Below, one piece after another: positions 19,194 to 27,804 of a stretch of DNA of 64,000 bases (its first letter is position 1; each line of letters begins with the position of its first letter). The translations under genes were made by a program, and so were the position numbers. This DNA comes from Parvularcula sp. IMCC14364 (GTDB taxonomy: Bacteria > Pseudomonadota > Alphaproteobacteria > Caulobacterales > Parvularculaceae). Location of the stretch: positions 3,353,278 through 3,417,277 of the forward strand of contig NZ_CP132334.1 of the NCBI RefSeq assembly GCF_030758415.1. The letters are read 5' to 3'. The notes beneath the pieces were generated by a model. That model saw only the letters and a program-made list of their open reading frames with translations. It was not told where the DNA came from and did no database searches.

Positions 19194-20093
19194 TCAGAAC
19201 CTGTAAATCTGTTTCGCCACTCTATAGGTATTGGCGTAGGCTTCAACCGTTGGCTCGATCGGGTTGGCATAGCCGCCGCCGATCCCCATGGAGCACGCAA
19301 TGCCACGGGTATGGCAGCCTTCCAGGACGAGTCTGTCGCGCGCCATCAATCCCTCGAAAGAGATATCCATCCGGCCAAGCCGGTCATGCACCAATGGGTC
19401 AACACCCGCCTGATACAGCACGAGGTCAGGGGCAAAGTTCCAGACCTGTGGCAATGCTGCGCGCAGTTCTTGAAGATAGAAGTCATCACCCGGATTATCT
19501 TCCAGTGCCACATCTAGCGTGGCAGGCACTTTGCGGAAAGGGAAATTCTTGCGGCCATATATATCAAGAATGAAAACCTGCCGGTGATCACCCAGAATGG
19601 CGGCGTTGCCGTCACCTTGATGCACATCCAGATCGATAATGGCAATGCGTTCCGCGCGCGCCTCGGACAGTAGTTTCAGGGCGACGACGGCAAAGTCATT
19701 CAGGATGCAGAAACCAGCGCCAAAACCGGCATGGGCGTGGTGCGTGCCACCTGCAAGCTGGCCGGACAGTCCGTTTTCGAGCGCATATTCAGCTGCCTGA
19801 AGTGCGCCGCCGGCTGTCCGGAAACCGCGCAGGGGAATCTGCGGTGACCAGGGGAAGCCAATACGGCGCATGGCCTGTCGGTCGATGGAGCCATCTTCCA
19901 GGCCTTCGATATATTCCTTGTCGTGAGCAAGTAGAATGTCGGCGCGCGACGCTGGTTCCGAGACTGATAACTGATCGCGCGCAAGCAGGCCATCTGCCAG
20001 CAATTTTTCTCTCAGCAAACGATATTTTTGCGCCGGGAAACGGTGTTTTTCCGGTAGCTTGAGGTTGAAATCATCGGAATAGAAAAACTGCAT
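19194..20093 (-). CDS. Histone deacetylase-family (AcuC/class II-like) amidohydrolase
   Basis: 299 residues. The zinc-site motifs are intact: GGTHHAHAGFGAGFCILND, then IDLDVHQGDGNA, and later YQAGVDPLVHD. Bacterial members deacetylate proteins, polyamines or small N-acetyl compounds. The gene is six bases downstream of hemH on the same strand, so they probably share a transcript, although no functional link is known. Confidence 0.9.
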   Translation of the reverse strand: MQFFYSDDFNLKLPEKHRFPAQKYRLLREKLLADGLLARDQLSVSEPASRADILLAHDKEYIEGLEDGSIDRQAMRRIGFPWSPQIPLRGFRTAGGALQAAEYALENGLSGQLAGGTHHAHAGFGAGFCILNDFAVVALKLLSEARAERIAIIDLDVHQGDGNAAILGDHRQVFILDIYGRKNFPFRKVPATLDVALEDNPGDDFYLQELRAALPQVWNFAPDLVLYQAGVDPLVHDRLGRMDISFEGLMARDRLVLEGCHTRGIACSMGIGGGYANPIEPTVEAYANTYRVAKQIYRF

Positions 20094-20099
20094 CTAAAG

Positions 20100-21134
20100 T
20101 CAGGAGACCCACCCGGCTGTTTCGCGACTGGCGATGTCCTGCAGCAGATCAATCATGTCAGTGCTGTCATTCAGGCAGGGCACCAGCGACAGCTTCTCGC
20201 CGCCTTTTTCCTCGAACATTTCGCGCAGGCCAATGCCAACTTCTTCCAGCGTCTCGATGCAGTCCGAGACGAATCCGGGGGCGATGACCGAGACATGCCT
20301 GATGCCGTTTTCGGCAGCTTTCTCAATCAGGCTTTCGGTGGAAGGCCCAAGCCATTTTTCGCGACCAAAGATAGACTGGAAGCCAAGGGGGGCGAAATTT
20401 TCATCCCAGCCCATTTTCTCGCGCAGCAGGCGTGCCGTTTTCTGGCAATGGCAATGATAGGGGTCGCCTTTCTTGTGCAGGTAGCGCTCTGGCAATCCGT
20501 GGAAGGAAAGAATGATCTTGTCCGGTTTGCCTTCCGGCTCGAAAGACTCAGTGATGCTTTTTGCCAATGCATCAATGTAGCCAGGATGGTCGTGGAAAGG
20601 TGGTACGGTGCGGATCGCCGGTTGCCAGGAGATGTCCTGCAATATTTCAAAAACGCGGTCATTGACCGTACCGGTCGTTGTTGCAGAATATTGTGGGTAC
20701 AGAGGAAAAATGACAATCCGGTCACAGCCTTGCGCCCTGAGGCTCTCAAGCCGTTCCTGAATCGAGGGATTGCCATAGCGCATGGCCCAATCAATGATCA
20801 GCCTGTCATTTGTATTTCGGGCCGCGAGCAATTCCGCCTGCTGGCGCGTAAAATAACGCAGCGGACTCTCATCGCTTTCCGTGCGCCATATTTTCGCATA
20901 GTTGCGGCCCGTTTTTGCCGGTCGTACATTGAGGATGATACCGTAAAGGATAGGGTACCACAGCGCACGGGGATAATCGACAACGCGCTTGTCCGAGAGA
21001 AATTCAGCCAGATATCGCCGTACGGACCCAGCATCCGTTCCGTCTGGTGTACCAAGATTGACCAGCAGCAAACCGGTTTTGCCGATGGAGACAGCTTTGT
21101 GATCTGAAGGCAGGTGTAAAGGTGTATGGCTCAT
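20100..21134 (-). CDS. hemH: Ferrochelatase
   Basis: 344 residues. GLLLVNLGTPDG near residue 21 opens the fold; LSFHGLPERYLHKKGDPY contains the conserved metal-site histidine; SIFGREKWLGPSTE and APGFVSDCIETLEEV complete the family signature, with the conserved glutamate in the latter. The enzyme inserts Fe(II) into protoporphyrin IX at the end of heme synthesis. Length matches proteobacterial HemH. Confidence 0.96.
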   Translation of the reverse strand: MSHTPLHLPSDHKAVSIGKTGLLLVNLGTPDGTDAGSVRRYLAEFLSDKRVVDYPRALWYPILYGIILNVRPAKTGRNYAKIWRTESDESPLRYFTRQQAELLAARNTNDRLIIDWAMRYGNPSIQERLESLRAQGCDRIVIFPLYPQYSATTTGTVNDRVFEILQDISWQPAIRTVPPFHDHPGYIDALAKSITESFEPEGKPDKIILSFHGLPERYLHKKGDPYHCHCQKTARLLREKMGWDENFAPLGFQSIFGREKWLGPSTESLIEKAAENGIRHVSVIAPGFVSDCIETLEEVGIGLREMFEEKGGEKLSLVPCLNDSTDMIDLLQDIASRETAGWVS

Positions 21135-21260
21135 AGGCCGGAGATATAGCGATGTGCGGAACGAGGGCCAGTTTTTATTGGTCCGCAGTTGCGTAGAGGC
21201 TGGTGGTGATATAAATAATCAATTATTCTTGTATTGTTGATTATAATTGGTGAGCCTGCC

Positions 21261-22652
21261 ATGCCCCTTCGTCGATGCCTAATTTTCTTCATCCTGTGGT
21301 CGGTAAGTTTTTTTCTGCCCCTAAAGGCTGCTGAGCCCGTGGAGCCCGTTAAGGCGATTGATCTTCCTGACTGGTTCAGCATCACTGGCAATGCCCGCAT
21401 TCGCTACGAGACACTGGACGGACAGTTCAGGTCGGCCAATGCTGGCACCAGTGATCAACTGCTGGCCTTGCGTACACTGATACATGCCAGGGCCAGTTTC
21501 GCCCCGCTGACTCTCGGAGCTGAACTACAGGATGCGCGCACTTATCATGATGATAATGGCACGCCGCTCAGCACCAGTTTTGTCAACACCGGCGAGTTTC
21601 TGCAGGCATATGCGGACCTGCATCTGGACCATCTTTTTAGCTGGCAGCGAGAAACCGATTTGAAACTTGGCCGCTTCACTTTGGATGCGGGCAGTCGCCG
21701 TTTCGTGGAGCGAAACAGTTTTCGAAATACGATCAATGCCTATGACGGTGCGCATCTGCGGATGAGTCTGTCAGATAGGTCGCGCCTTGAAGCGTTCTAT
21801 GTGAGCCCGGTGCGCAAACAGCCGCGTGATCGGCAGGCATTGGCAGATAATGAAATTTCGGCAGATGAGACGGAAAGCAACCGCCAGTTTTGGGGAGTAT
21901 ATCTGCAGCGGCAGGAGGTTTGGCAGGGCGTGACCGGAGAGGTCTTTGCCTATGGCCTGCATGATGAAGATACGGCGCGACGGCAGACACCGGATCGCGA
22001 AGTGTACTGGCCGGGGGTACGGTTTTTTCGCAAACCTGCCAGTCAGCAGCTGGACTTTGAAGTGGAGGCCGCGACTCGCTTCGGTACCCGCCGGGCGAGT
22101 GCCGACCCGGCAGATACATCACAGCTCGATGTTGACGCCCAGATGCTTCATGCTGAGATCGGCTATACTTTTGATGGCGACTGGGCCATGCGGCTCAATT
22201 TGGAATATGACCTCGCCACCGGCGACAACAACCCTGACGACCAGTCATTTACAAACTGGGAGCGTTTTTTCGGCACCCGGCGCGGTGATCTCGGCAACAC
22301 CAGTATCCACGGTCCTTTAACCAGGTCCAACCTTTCGGCGCCGGGTATTCGGTTCAGTTTTGATAATGAGCTGAAAGGGTTGGATGGCCGTATCGCTTAC
22401 CAGTTAGCTTATCTGGCAGAAGCAGAGGATCGCTTTGTCGTTGCCCGCTTGCAGGACGTGACCGGCAACTCCGGCGATTTCCTGGGGCATACGCTAGATG
22501 CAAGGGTCAGGAAGTGGCTTGTGCCTGACAATCTGCGGTTGGAAGTCGGGGCCTCTGCTCTTTTGTTTGGTGAGTACCTGAAGAATGTGCCCGGCGGTCC
22601 CGACGGCAATCGCACCCTTTATGGGTATACCCAATTAACAGCCAGTTTTTGA
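21261..22652 (+). CDS. Alginate-export-family outer membrane beta-barrel porin
   Basis: 463 residues from ATG 21261. A signal peptide covers about residues 1-22. The mature protein opens with a Pro/Val/Glu linker, then shows alternating amphipathic strands and the family landmarks LKLGRFTLDAGSRRFVERNSFRNT and YDLATGDNNPDDQSFTNWERFFGTRRG. It ends in an aromatic residue (TASF), as expected for BAM-inserted barrels. The family includes AlgE but most members are generic porins; substrate unknown. Confidence 0.84.
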   Translation: MPLRRCLIFFILWSVSFFLPLKAAEPVEPVKAIDLPDWFSITGNARIRYETLDGQFRSANAGTSDQLLALRTLIHARASFAPLTLGAELQDARTYHDDNGTPLSTSFVNTGEFLQAYADLHLDHLFSWQRETDLKLGRFTLDAGSRRFVERNSFRNTINAYDGAHLRMSLSDRSRLEAFYVSPVRKQPRDRQALADNEISADETESNRQFWGVYLQRQEVWQGVTGEVFAYGLHDEDTARRQTPDREVYWPGVRFFRKPASQQLDFEVEAATRFGTRRASADPADTSQLDVDAQMLHAEIGYTFDGDWAMRLNLEYDLATGDNNPDDQSFTNWERFFGTRRGDLGNTSIHGPLTRSNLSAPGIRFSFDNELKGLDGRIAYQLAYLAEAEDRFVVARLQDVTGNSGDFLGHTLDARVRKWLVPDNLRLEVGASALLFGEYLKNVPGGPDGNRTLYGYTQLTASF

Positions 22653-22781
22653 TCATTCTGCCCTCGTCCTTGTAAGAATATCACGCCTTTGCAGCCGCGA
22701 TGTCATAAAACCTTCACGCAGCGCCTGTACCGAGGTTGTGGGGAAGTATGACAGTACAGGACTATTCACAGGACAAGGGTT

Positions 22782-24311
22782 ATGGAATTCGGGATTACAC
22801 TCTGGGCGGCGCTCGGCTTCATTTTTGCGGCATATGCCGTTGTGGGCAACGACGCCCTGCAAACCCTCGGGACATTTATTAACTCGAACAGTCGGTTGCC
22901 ATGGCAGGTTCTCTTCCTGTTTGCCTCTGTTATTGTTGTCGCGACGTTTACTCTTGGCTGGTTCATCTACGATGGTGATCCCTCATGGGGTCGTCTGGCC
23001 AACACCTCAAAATACCCGCCTGTAGAAGTGCAATGGTATCACACTTTGCCGCCGCTGGTGCTGCTGGTTATCACCCGGTTTGGGGTTCCGGTGTCTACGT
23101 CGTTCATGGTGCTGACCGTGTTTGCGACAGTGGGCGGCCTTGCCTCCATGCTGGAAAAATCGCTGATCGGCTATGGCCTTGCCTTTCTTGTGGGCCTGCT
23201 CGTCTATGTCCTGATCACCAATACGCTGGAAAAATTCTTCCGCGAACATGAGCCTGGCCGCAAGGCGCCCTGGGGGCTTGCAACTGTTCTTGGTATCATT
23301 ATCGGTACGGCAATTTATTACATCCCGCCGATGATCAATGAGGAGATTTCCTATGGCGCGGCCACCTGCATCGGCATCGCCATTGGTGGCCTGATCATTG
23401 ATGTCGTCGCCATCACCTCTGTGGTGAGATTCCAGAATTCCACCATGGCCGTCGCCATGTCAGCGATTGTTGCGGCTGTTACGGCTTTTGCAATCCTTGC
23501 ATTCACGCCGTCTGGTGCGAGTCTGAATCTCGGCTTTGCCAGCATGAGTCGCGAGGTAGCCTCGGTTGTCTTTTCTGTTTTCGCGTTTCTTGCACTATAT
23601 GTGCTGGCGACGCGGGTATCTTCCGGGCGGATTGTTTACTGGATCATCCTGCAATGGGTGACCACGGCCTATCTCTGGGGCGTCTGGCTGATCCAGGACT
23701 TTGCAAATATCTTCGTCTTCCTGCCGCGCGAACTGTTACCGCTGGAAAGCTTCGGTGCGATGTTCGTCATCGTTGGACTGCTTGGCTATACTTTTGCCAA
23801 CAAGGGCGGGCCTGTGCAGAAAATCCTGCGCGCCAAAACGGCTGTGACGGATATCCGCTCGGCTACAGTGATCGACTTCATCTATGCGACGCTGCTGTTC
23901 TTCTTCAAGGAAGTGAGCGACATTCCCATGAGCACGACCTTTGTATTCCTGGGTCTGATCGCGGGCCGGGAATATGGTTTCACGATCATGACCAAGGCCA
24001 TCAGTTATGTAAAAACAAGCAGGCTTGTGCTGTCTGACGCTTCCAAGGCTGTGATAGGTCTTGTGCTGTCGATTAATATGGCGGTCGGCCTGCCATTTCT
24101 GGCCAAAAGCCTGTCGGAAGGGACGTTCGATACAGCCGCTGTGGTGCCGAATGCTGCCTACGGATATTTCCTGATCATCGTGAACCTGCTCATCATTCCG
24201 ATCTCTCTTTATCTGATGAATAATTCCAGGGCGCGTATGATTATTGTTGGCTCGTCGCTGATTGCCGCCGTGGTCCTGTTCTTTTCAACCAGCCAGTACC
24301 TGGTCAGCTGA
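22782..24311 (+). CDS. PiT-like (inorganic phosphate transporter superfamily) membrane protein
   Basis: 509 residues with about 12 hydrophobic segments. Two half-repeats resemble those of PiT permeases: VGNDALQTLGTF near the N-terminus matches GANDVANSFGT, and VPVSTSFMVLTVF and IPMSTTFVFLG match the two PVSTTH-like motifs. Sequence around them is divergent, so phosphate is a guess; sulfate or another anion is possible. ACAAGGGTT precedes the ATG. The gene stands alone. Confidence 0.6.
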   Translation: MEFGITLWAALGFIFAAYAVVGNDALQTLGTFINSNSRLPWQVLFLFASVIVVATFTLGWFIYDGDPSWGRLANTSKYPPVEVQWYHTLPPLVLLVITRFGVPVSTSFMVLTVFATVGGLASMLEKSLIGYGLAFLVGLLVYVLITNTLEKFFREHEPGRKAPWGLATVLGIIIGTAIYYIPPMINEEISYGAATCIGIAIGGLIIDVVAITSVVRFQNSTMAVAMSAIVAAVTAFAILAFTPSGASLNLGFASMSREVASVVFSVFAFLALYVLATRVSSGRIVYWIILQWVTTAYLWGVWLIQDFANIFVFLPRELLPLESFGAMFVIVGLLGYTFANKGGPVQKILRAKTAVTDIRSATVIDFIYATLLFFFKEVSDIPMSTTFVFLGLIAGREYGFTIMTKAISYVKTSRLVLSDASKAVIGLVLSINMAVGLPFLAKSLSEGTFDTAAVVPNAAYGYFLIIVNLLIIPISLYLMNNSRARMIIVGSSLIAAVVLFFSTSQYLVS

Positions 24312-24326
24312 GGATATTTTTGAGGG

Positions 24327-25259
24327 TTATGCCCGGGCGGCGAGTGCGTCCAGTTCTGGCGGTAATTCGCCGCGCAGTTCTTTCAGGCGCACGATAAGCG
24401 CCTGCTCGGCTGAGCAATAGTCGCCATACAGCCCGATCCTGTCTGCGAGCCAGCTGGCTTCAGGAGACGTAACCTGCTCGGCAACAGCTGCTTCTGCGGC
24501 ACGGGCATCATTATGTTTCTCGCGCGTTCTGTCTTTTTTGAAAGCATTGCCAAAACCACTGAGACCACCCCCGGCGATGCGGCCCATGAAGCGACTCACA
24601 TTGACCGAATGGTCCGCTATATTGCGCTCCATCTGAAGGGCATCCTCGCGCGACATGGGGGCATAGCCGATATGCGCCATCAGGTGATTGCTGATGGCAA
24701 GGGCAAAAAATGCAATCCAGGTGGGGTCATTGTCGCCCGCGCGGCTCAAATCATTGAGATCGAAAAGCAGCTCGGCTTCCTGCCGCGTCACCGCAACATT
24801 GCCGTCCCCGCCAGCGGCAAAAACAAACGCCCGCAGCCGCTCGACTTCACGCGCATCCACACGGCGATCGGCCAGCACATGCGCTTTCACGGTTTCAAGA
24901 CCAAAAGCAATCAGTCGCTCCGGCACATGCTTTGCTGCCTGCAGCATGTGGCACAGGGTATCGATTTTAAGCGCGCTGGTGCGGTCTGCCGGACCAAAAC
25001 AGGCCAGCAGGAAGTCTGCGTCCTCATCCGTGATGTAGCCAGCTGGTGTCTTCTGACGCACAAAGAAATCCGTCGTGACCTCGGCCAGGAACTGCGCCCA
25101 TTCACGCTCACCTGAAGGGGCCTGTTCTGCGAGGCGAAACAGCACGGCGACTTCTTCCCGGTCAACAGCATGGTCACCAAACACCTCACGGCGCAGGCGC
25201 AACACGTCTTCCGCGTTGACATGGGCTTTTTCAGAAATAGCTTTCAGCGTAGCGTGCAT
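24327..25259 (-). CDS. Conserved hypothetical protein, helical and acidic
   Basis: 310 residues from ATG 25259, chosen because GGAGG lies eight bases upstream; an in-frame ATG at 25277 lacks such a site. The protein is soluble and mostly helical. It has two similar segments, each with an acidic helix-loop pattern (DHAVDREEVAVLFRLAEQ and DRRVDAREVERLRAFVF). These are reminiscent of TerB-type repeats, which bind metal via Asp/Glu, but I cannot assign the family securely. Confidence 0.6.
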   Translation of the reverse strand: MHATLKAISEKAHVNAEDVLRLRREVFGDHAVDREEVAVLFRLAEQAPSGEREWAQFLAEVTTDFFVRQKTPAGYITDEDADFLLACFGPADRTSALKIDTLCHMLQAAKHVPERLIAFGLETVKAHVLADRRVDAREVERLRAFVFAAGGDGNVAVTRQEAELLFDLNDLSRAGDNDPTWIAFFALAISNHLMAHIGYAPMSREDALQMERNIADHSVNVSRFMGRIAGGGLSGFGNAFKKDRTREKHNDARAAEAAVAEQVTSPEASWLADRIGLYGDYCSAEQALIVRLKELRGELPPELDALAARA

Positions 25260-25474
25260 TGGGGTTTCCTCCGGCATTTTGCGGGTAAGATAGTCCCTGC
25301 CGGTTAAGATCGCGCAAACGCCCTTTTAACCAACCGGGAAGCGCGCGCTTTTTTCGGGTTGATTCCGGGAAATCCCCCGTTATAACCCACTTCTCCCGAA
25401 AGCAGGCTGGCGAAAGGGTATGCCTCGTCTGCTGTTATTGAAGTGCCCCCGGCGGGCCAGAAAAGGAAAAGAAA

Positions 25475-25675
25475 ATGCCCAAGATGAAGACGAAATCTGG
25501 AGCGAAAAAACGCTTCAAGATCACCGGCTCCGGCAAGGTGAAAGCCGGTCAGGCTGGCAAGCGCCACGGCATGATCAAGCGCACGCCAAAACAGATCCGC
25601 CAGAAGCGCGGCACAAGAACCCTGTCAGAGGCAGATTCAAGGATTGTGAAATCCTTCATGCCTTACGCCCGATAA
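25475..25675 (+). CDS. rpmI: 50S ribosomal protein L35
   Basis: 66 residues, highly basic, with the full L35 pattern: [20 protein letters not shown] at the N-terminus and the [11 protein letters not shown] region. It is followed after 18 bases by rplT, the universal arrangement. AAAAGGAAAAGAAA precedes the ATG. Confidence 0.97.
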   Translation: MPKMKTKSGAKKRFKITGSGKVKAGQAGKRHGMIKRTPKQIRQKRGTRTLSEADSRIVKSFMPYAR

Positions 25676-25693
25676 GCCGGAGGATCAGATCAG

Positions 25694-26050
25694 ATGTCAC
25701 GTGTAAAAGGGGGCGCATCCGCCCACGCCCGTCACCGTAAAGTAATCAAGGCCGCCAAAGGCTATTATGGGGCCCGTAAAAACCTGTTCCGTACGGCGAA
25801 CCAGGCAGTCGAAAAGGCCGCCCAGTATGCCTATCGCGACCGCAAGGCCCGCAAGCGCCAGTTCCGTCGTCTCTGGATCCAGCGCATCAACGCGGCTGCT
25901 CGCATTAACGGCATGACCTACGCTACATTCATGAATGGCTTGTCCAGAGCTGGCATCGAGGTAGACCGTAAGGTTCTGGCCGACATCGCCGCACAGGAGC
26001 CGGCAGCGTTTACAGAGCTTGCGAAACAGGCTCAGGCGGCGCTAAACTAA
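25694..26050 (+). CDS. rplT: 50S ribosomal protein L20
   Basis: 118 residues with the L20 signature [21 protein letters not shown] and [11 protein letters not shown]. The order rpmI-rplT-pheS-pheT is conserved in many bacteria. L20 often represses its own operon through leader RNA; no obvious L20-binding mimic was recognised in the short leader here. Confidence 0.97.
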   Translation: MSRVKGGASAHARHRKVIKAAKGYYGARKNLFRTANQAVEKAAQYAYRDRKARKRQFRRLWIQRINAAARINGMTYATFMNGLSRAGIEVDRKVLADIAAQEPAAFTELAKQAQAALN

Positions 26051-26089
26051 AAAACTTATGTGCCCCCTTGGGGGACGTGTTAGACAAGA

Positions 26090-26118
26090 GGCCGCCTCGG
26101 AAACGAAGCGGCTTTTTT
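26090..26118 (+). terminator. Terminator or attenuator between rplT and pheS
   Basis: GCCGC at 26091 pairs with GCGGC at 26108, and inside this TCG-GAAA-CGA forms a stem with a GNRA tetraloop (one C-A mismatch between them). Six T residues follow. Another small stem, CCCCC-TT-GGGGG, lies upstream (26063-26074). Position before pheS permits attenuation, but no Phe-rich leader peptide is seen. Confidence 0.75.
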
Positions 26119-26166
26119 AATGATTTACTGTGCCGGCCTGCTGGCAGGTGTTGGAAGAGAAACCAG

Positions 26167-27240
26167 ATGGAACTCGACGAGCTCGAAAAAGACCTGACTG
26201 AAAAAGTCTCCGCAGCATCGGATGAAGCCGCGCTGGAGGGATTGCGTGTGCATGCCCTCGGCAAGAAAGGCGTCATCAGTGAAAAGATGAAAGTGCTGGG
26301 CAAGGTCTCGCCGGAAGAGCGCAAGACACTCGGCCCGGCGCTGAATGGCCTTAAAACCCGGATTGGCGATGCCATCGCGGCCCGCAAGATTGTGCTGGAA
26401 GATGCGGCGCTGGAAGCACGCCTTGCCACAGAGAAAGTGGACATCACTTTGCCGGTGCGCCCGGTGCAAAAGGGCCGTATCCACCCGGTCACGCAGGTCA
26501 TGGAAGAGATTGCGGCGATCTTTGCAGATATGGGGTTCGAAATTCGCGAGGGGCCGGATATCGAGGACGATTTCCACAATTTCACGGCGCTCAACTTCCC
26601 GCCGGACCATCCGGCGCGCGAGATGCATGACACGTTCTTCTTCAACGAGAAGGAAGATAACTCGCGCATGGTGCTGCGCACTCACACCAGCCCGGTTCAG
26701 ATTCGGACCATGATGAATGAGAAACCGCCCTTGCGGGTCATCATTCCCGGCCGCACCTATCGTTGCGACAGTGACCAGACCCATACGCCGATGTTCCATC
26801 AGGTCGAGGGACTGGTCATCGACAAGACCACACATATGGGCCACTTGAAAGGTACGCTGAAAGAGTTTGTCGCAGCCTTCTTTGAAGTGGACAGCGTTGA
26901 GACAAGATTCCGCCCGCACTTCTTTCCGTTCACAGAGCCTTCTGCCGAGATGGATGTGAAGTATGAGCGTATGGGGAATGAAATCCGTATTGGCCAAGGC
27001 GATGACTGGATGGAAATTCTCGGCTCCGGCATGGTGCACCCGAATGTCCTGCGTAATTGCGGCCTCGACCCGGATGAGTATCAGGGCTTTGCCTTCGGCA
27101 TGGGCGTGGACCGCCTCGCGATGCTGAAATACGGCATTCCTGACCTGCGGGACTTCTTCGCCGCCGATGCCCGCTGGCTGGAACATTACGGGTTTGATCC
27201 GCTGGATCAGCCGAATACGGCGACGGGGTTGAGCCGGTGA
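26167..27240 (+). CDS. pheS: Phenylalanyl-tRNA synthetase alpha subunit
   Basis: 357 residues from ATG 26167 with GGAAGAG upstream. An N-terminal coiled-coil tRNA-binding segment precedes the class II core with motif 2 ([25 protein letters not shown]) and motif 3 ([18 protein letters not shown]). Forms an alpha2-beta2 enzyme with PheT. An unknown gene separates it from pheT, which is unusual. Confidence 0.97.
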   Translation: MELDELEKDLTEKVSAASDEAALEGLRVHALGKKGVISEKMKVLGKVSPEERKTLGPALNGLKTRIGDAIAARKIVLEDAALEARLATEKVDITLPVRPVQKGRIHPVTQVMEEIAAIFADMGFEIREGPDIEDDFHNFTALNFPPDHPAREMHDTFFFNEKEDNSRMVLRTHTSPVQIRTMMNEKPPLRVIIPGRTYRCDSDQTHTPMFHQVEGLVIDKTTHMGHLKGTLKEFVAAFFEVDSVETRFRPHFFPFTEPSAEMDVKYERMGNEIRIGQGDDWMEILGSGMVHPNVLRNCGLDPDEYQGFAFGMGVDRLAMLKYGIPDLRDFFAADARWLEHYGFDPLDQPNTATGLSR

Positions 27241-27794
27241 GTGCGCGCAATCGTATCAGTTTCGAGACCGTTGGCTCCATCGTCGCCATCGTGGTGGGCG
27301 TGGTTGCACTTTTTGTGGCATGGGATGAAGCAAAGTCCGTGCGCAAACAGCAGGCAGCTTCTGTTCTGCCAATTGTGAAGATATTCACGTCATATACAAC
27401 AACTGAGATGGGTCATAAGTCTGCAGTTATTGTGCAGAATGTTGGTGTGGGGCCTGCATTTATAGAGAATGCCAGGATTATATGGGACGGGACACAATTG
27501 CAGGATGTGCGGTCTGGTCTTGCTGTTTTGCCAGGTGCAAATGATTTGGTAGAAATTTGGACTTCTCCTTTATACGGAGAAATCATGAGTGGTAACGATG
27601 AGTATGAAATGTTCTCGGCTATTATGCCTTCTGAGAAGGTGACAGCAGAATATATTTCTTCACTAAAAACTTCCATAAATCGCAACCTGATCATAGAAGC
27701 CTGCTTCTGCTCCGTTTACGAAGAGTGCTGGACGACAAATCTGAACAGCACGATACGGCCGCAACCGATCAAGAGTTGCGCGGCTGACTTTTGA
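27237..27794 (+). CDS. Hypothetical single-pass membrane protein inserted between pheS and pheT
   Basis: 185 residues from GTG 27237, which overlaps the pheS stop (GTGA). One transmembrane helix covers about residues 12-30, followed by a short coiled segment and a probably extracytoplasmic or cytoplasmic beta-rich domain with [19 protein letters not shown]. The C-terminus has three cysteines within about 12 residues ([10 protein letters not shown]). No family recognised. Its DNA is visibly AT-richer than pheS and pheT, suggesting a later insertion that preserved translational coupling. Confidence 0.7.
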   Translation: MSARNRISFETVGSIVAIVVGVVALFVAWDEAKSVRKQQAASVLPIVKIFTSYTTTEMGHKSAVIVQNVGVGPAFIENARIIWDGTQLQDVRSGLAVLPGANDLVEIWTSPLYGEIMSGNDEYEMFSAIMPSEKVTAEYISSLKTSINRNLIIEACFCSVYEECWTTNLNSTIRPQPIKSCAADF

Positions 27795-27804
27795 AAGTTA
27801 TCTT

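Noticed and set aside
20295..21107. Long open frame opposite hemH
   Set aside because: No recognisable domain, fully inside a strongly conserved gene on the other strand.
26125..27186. Long open frame opposite pheS
   Set aside because: It mirrors the whole pheS gene on the other strand, has no family signature and no ribosome site; a shadow of GC-rich coding DNA.
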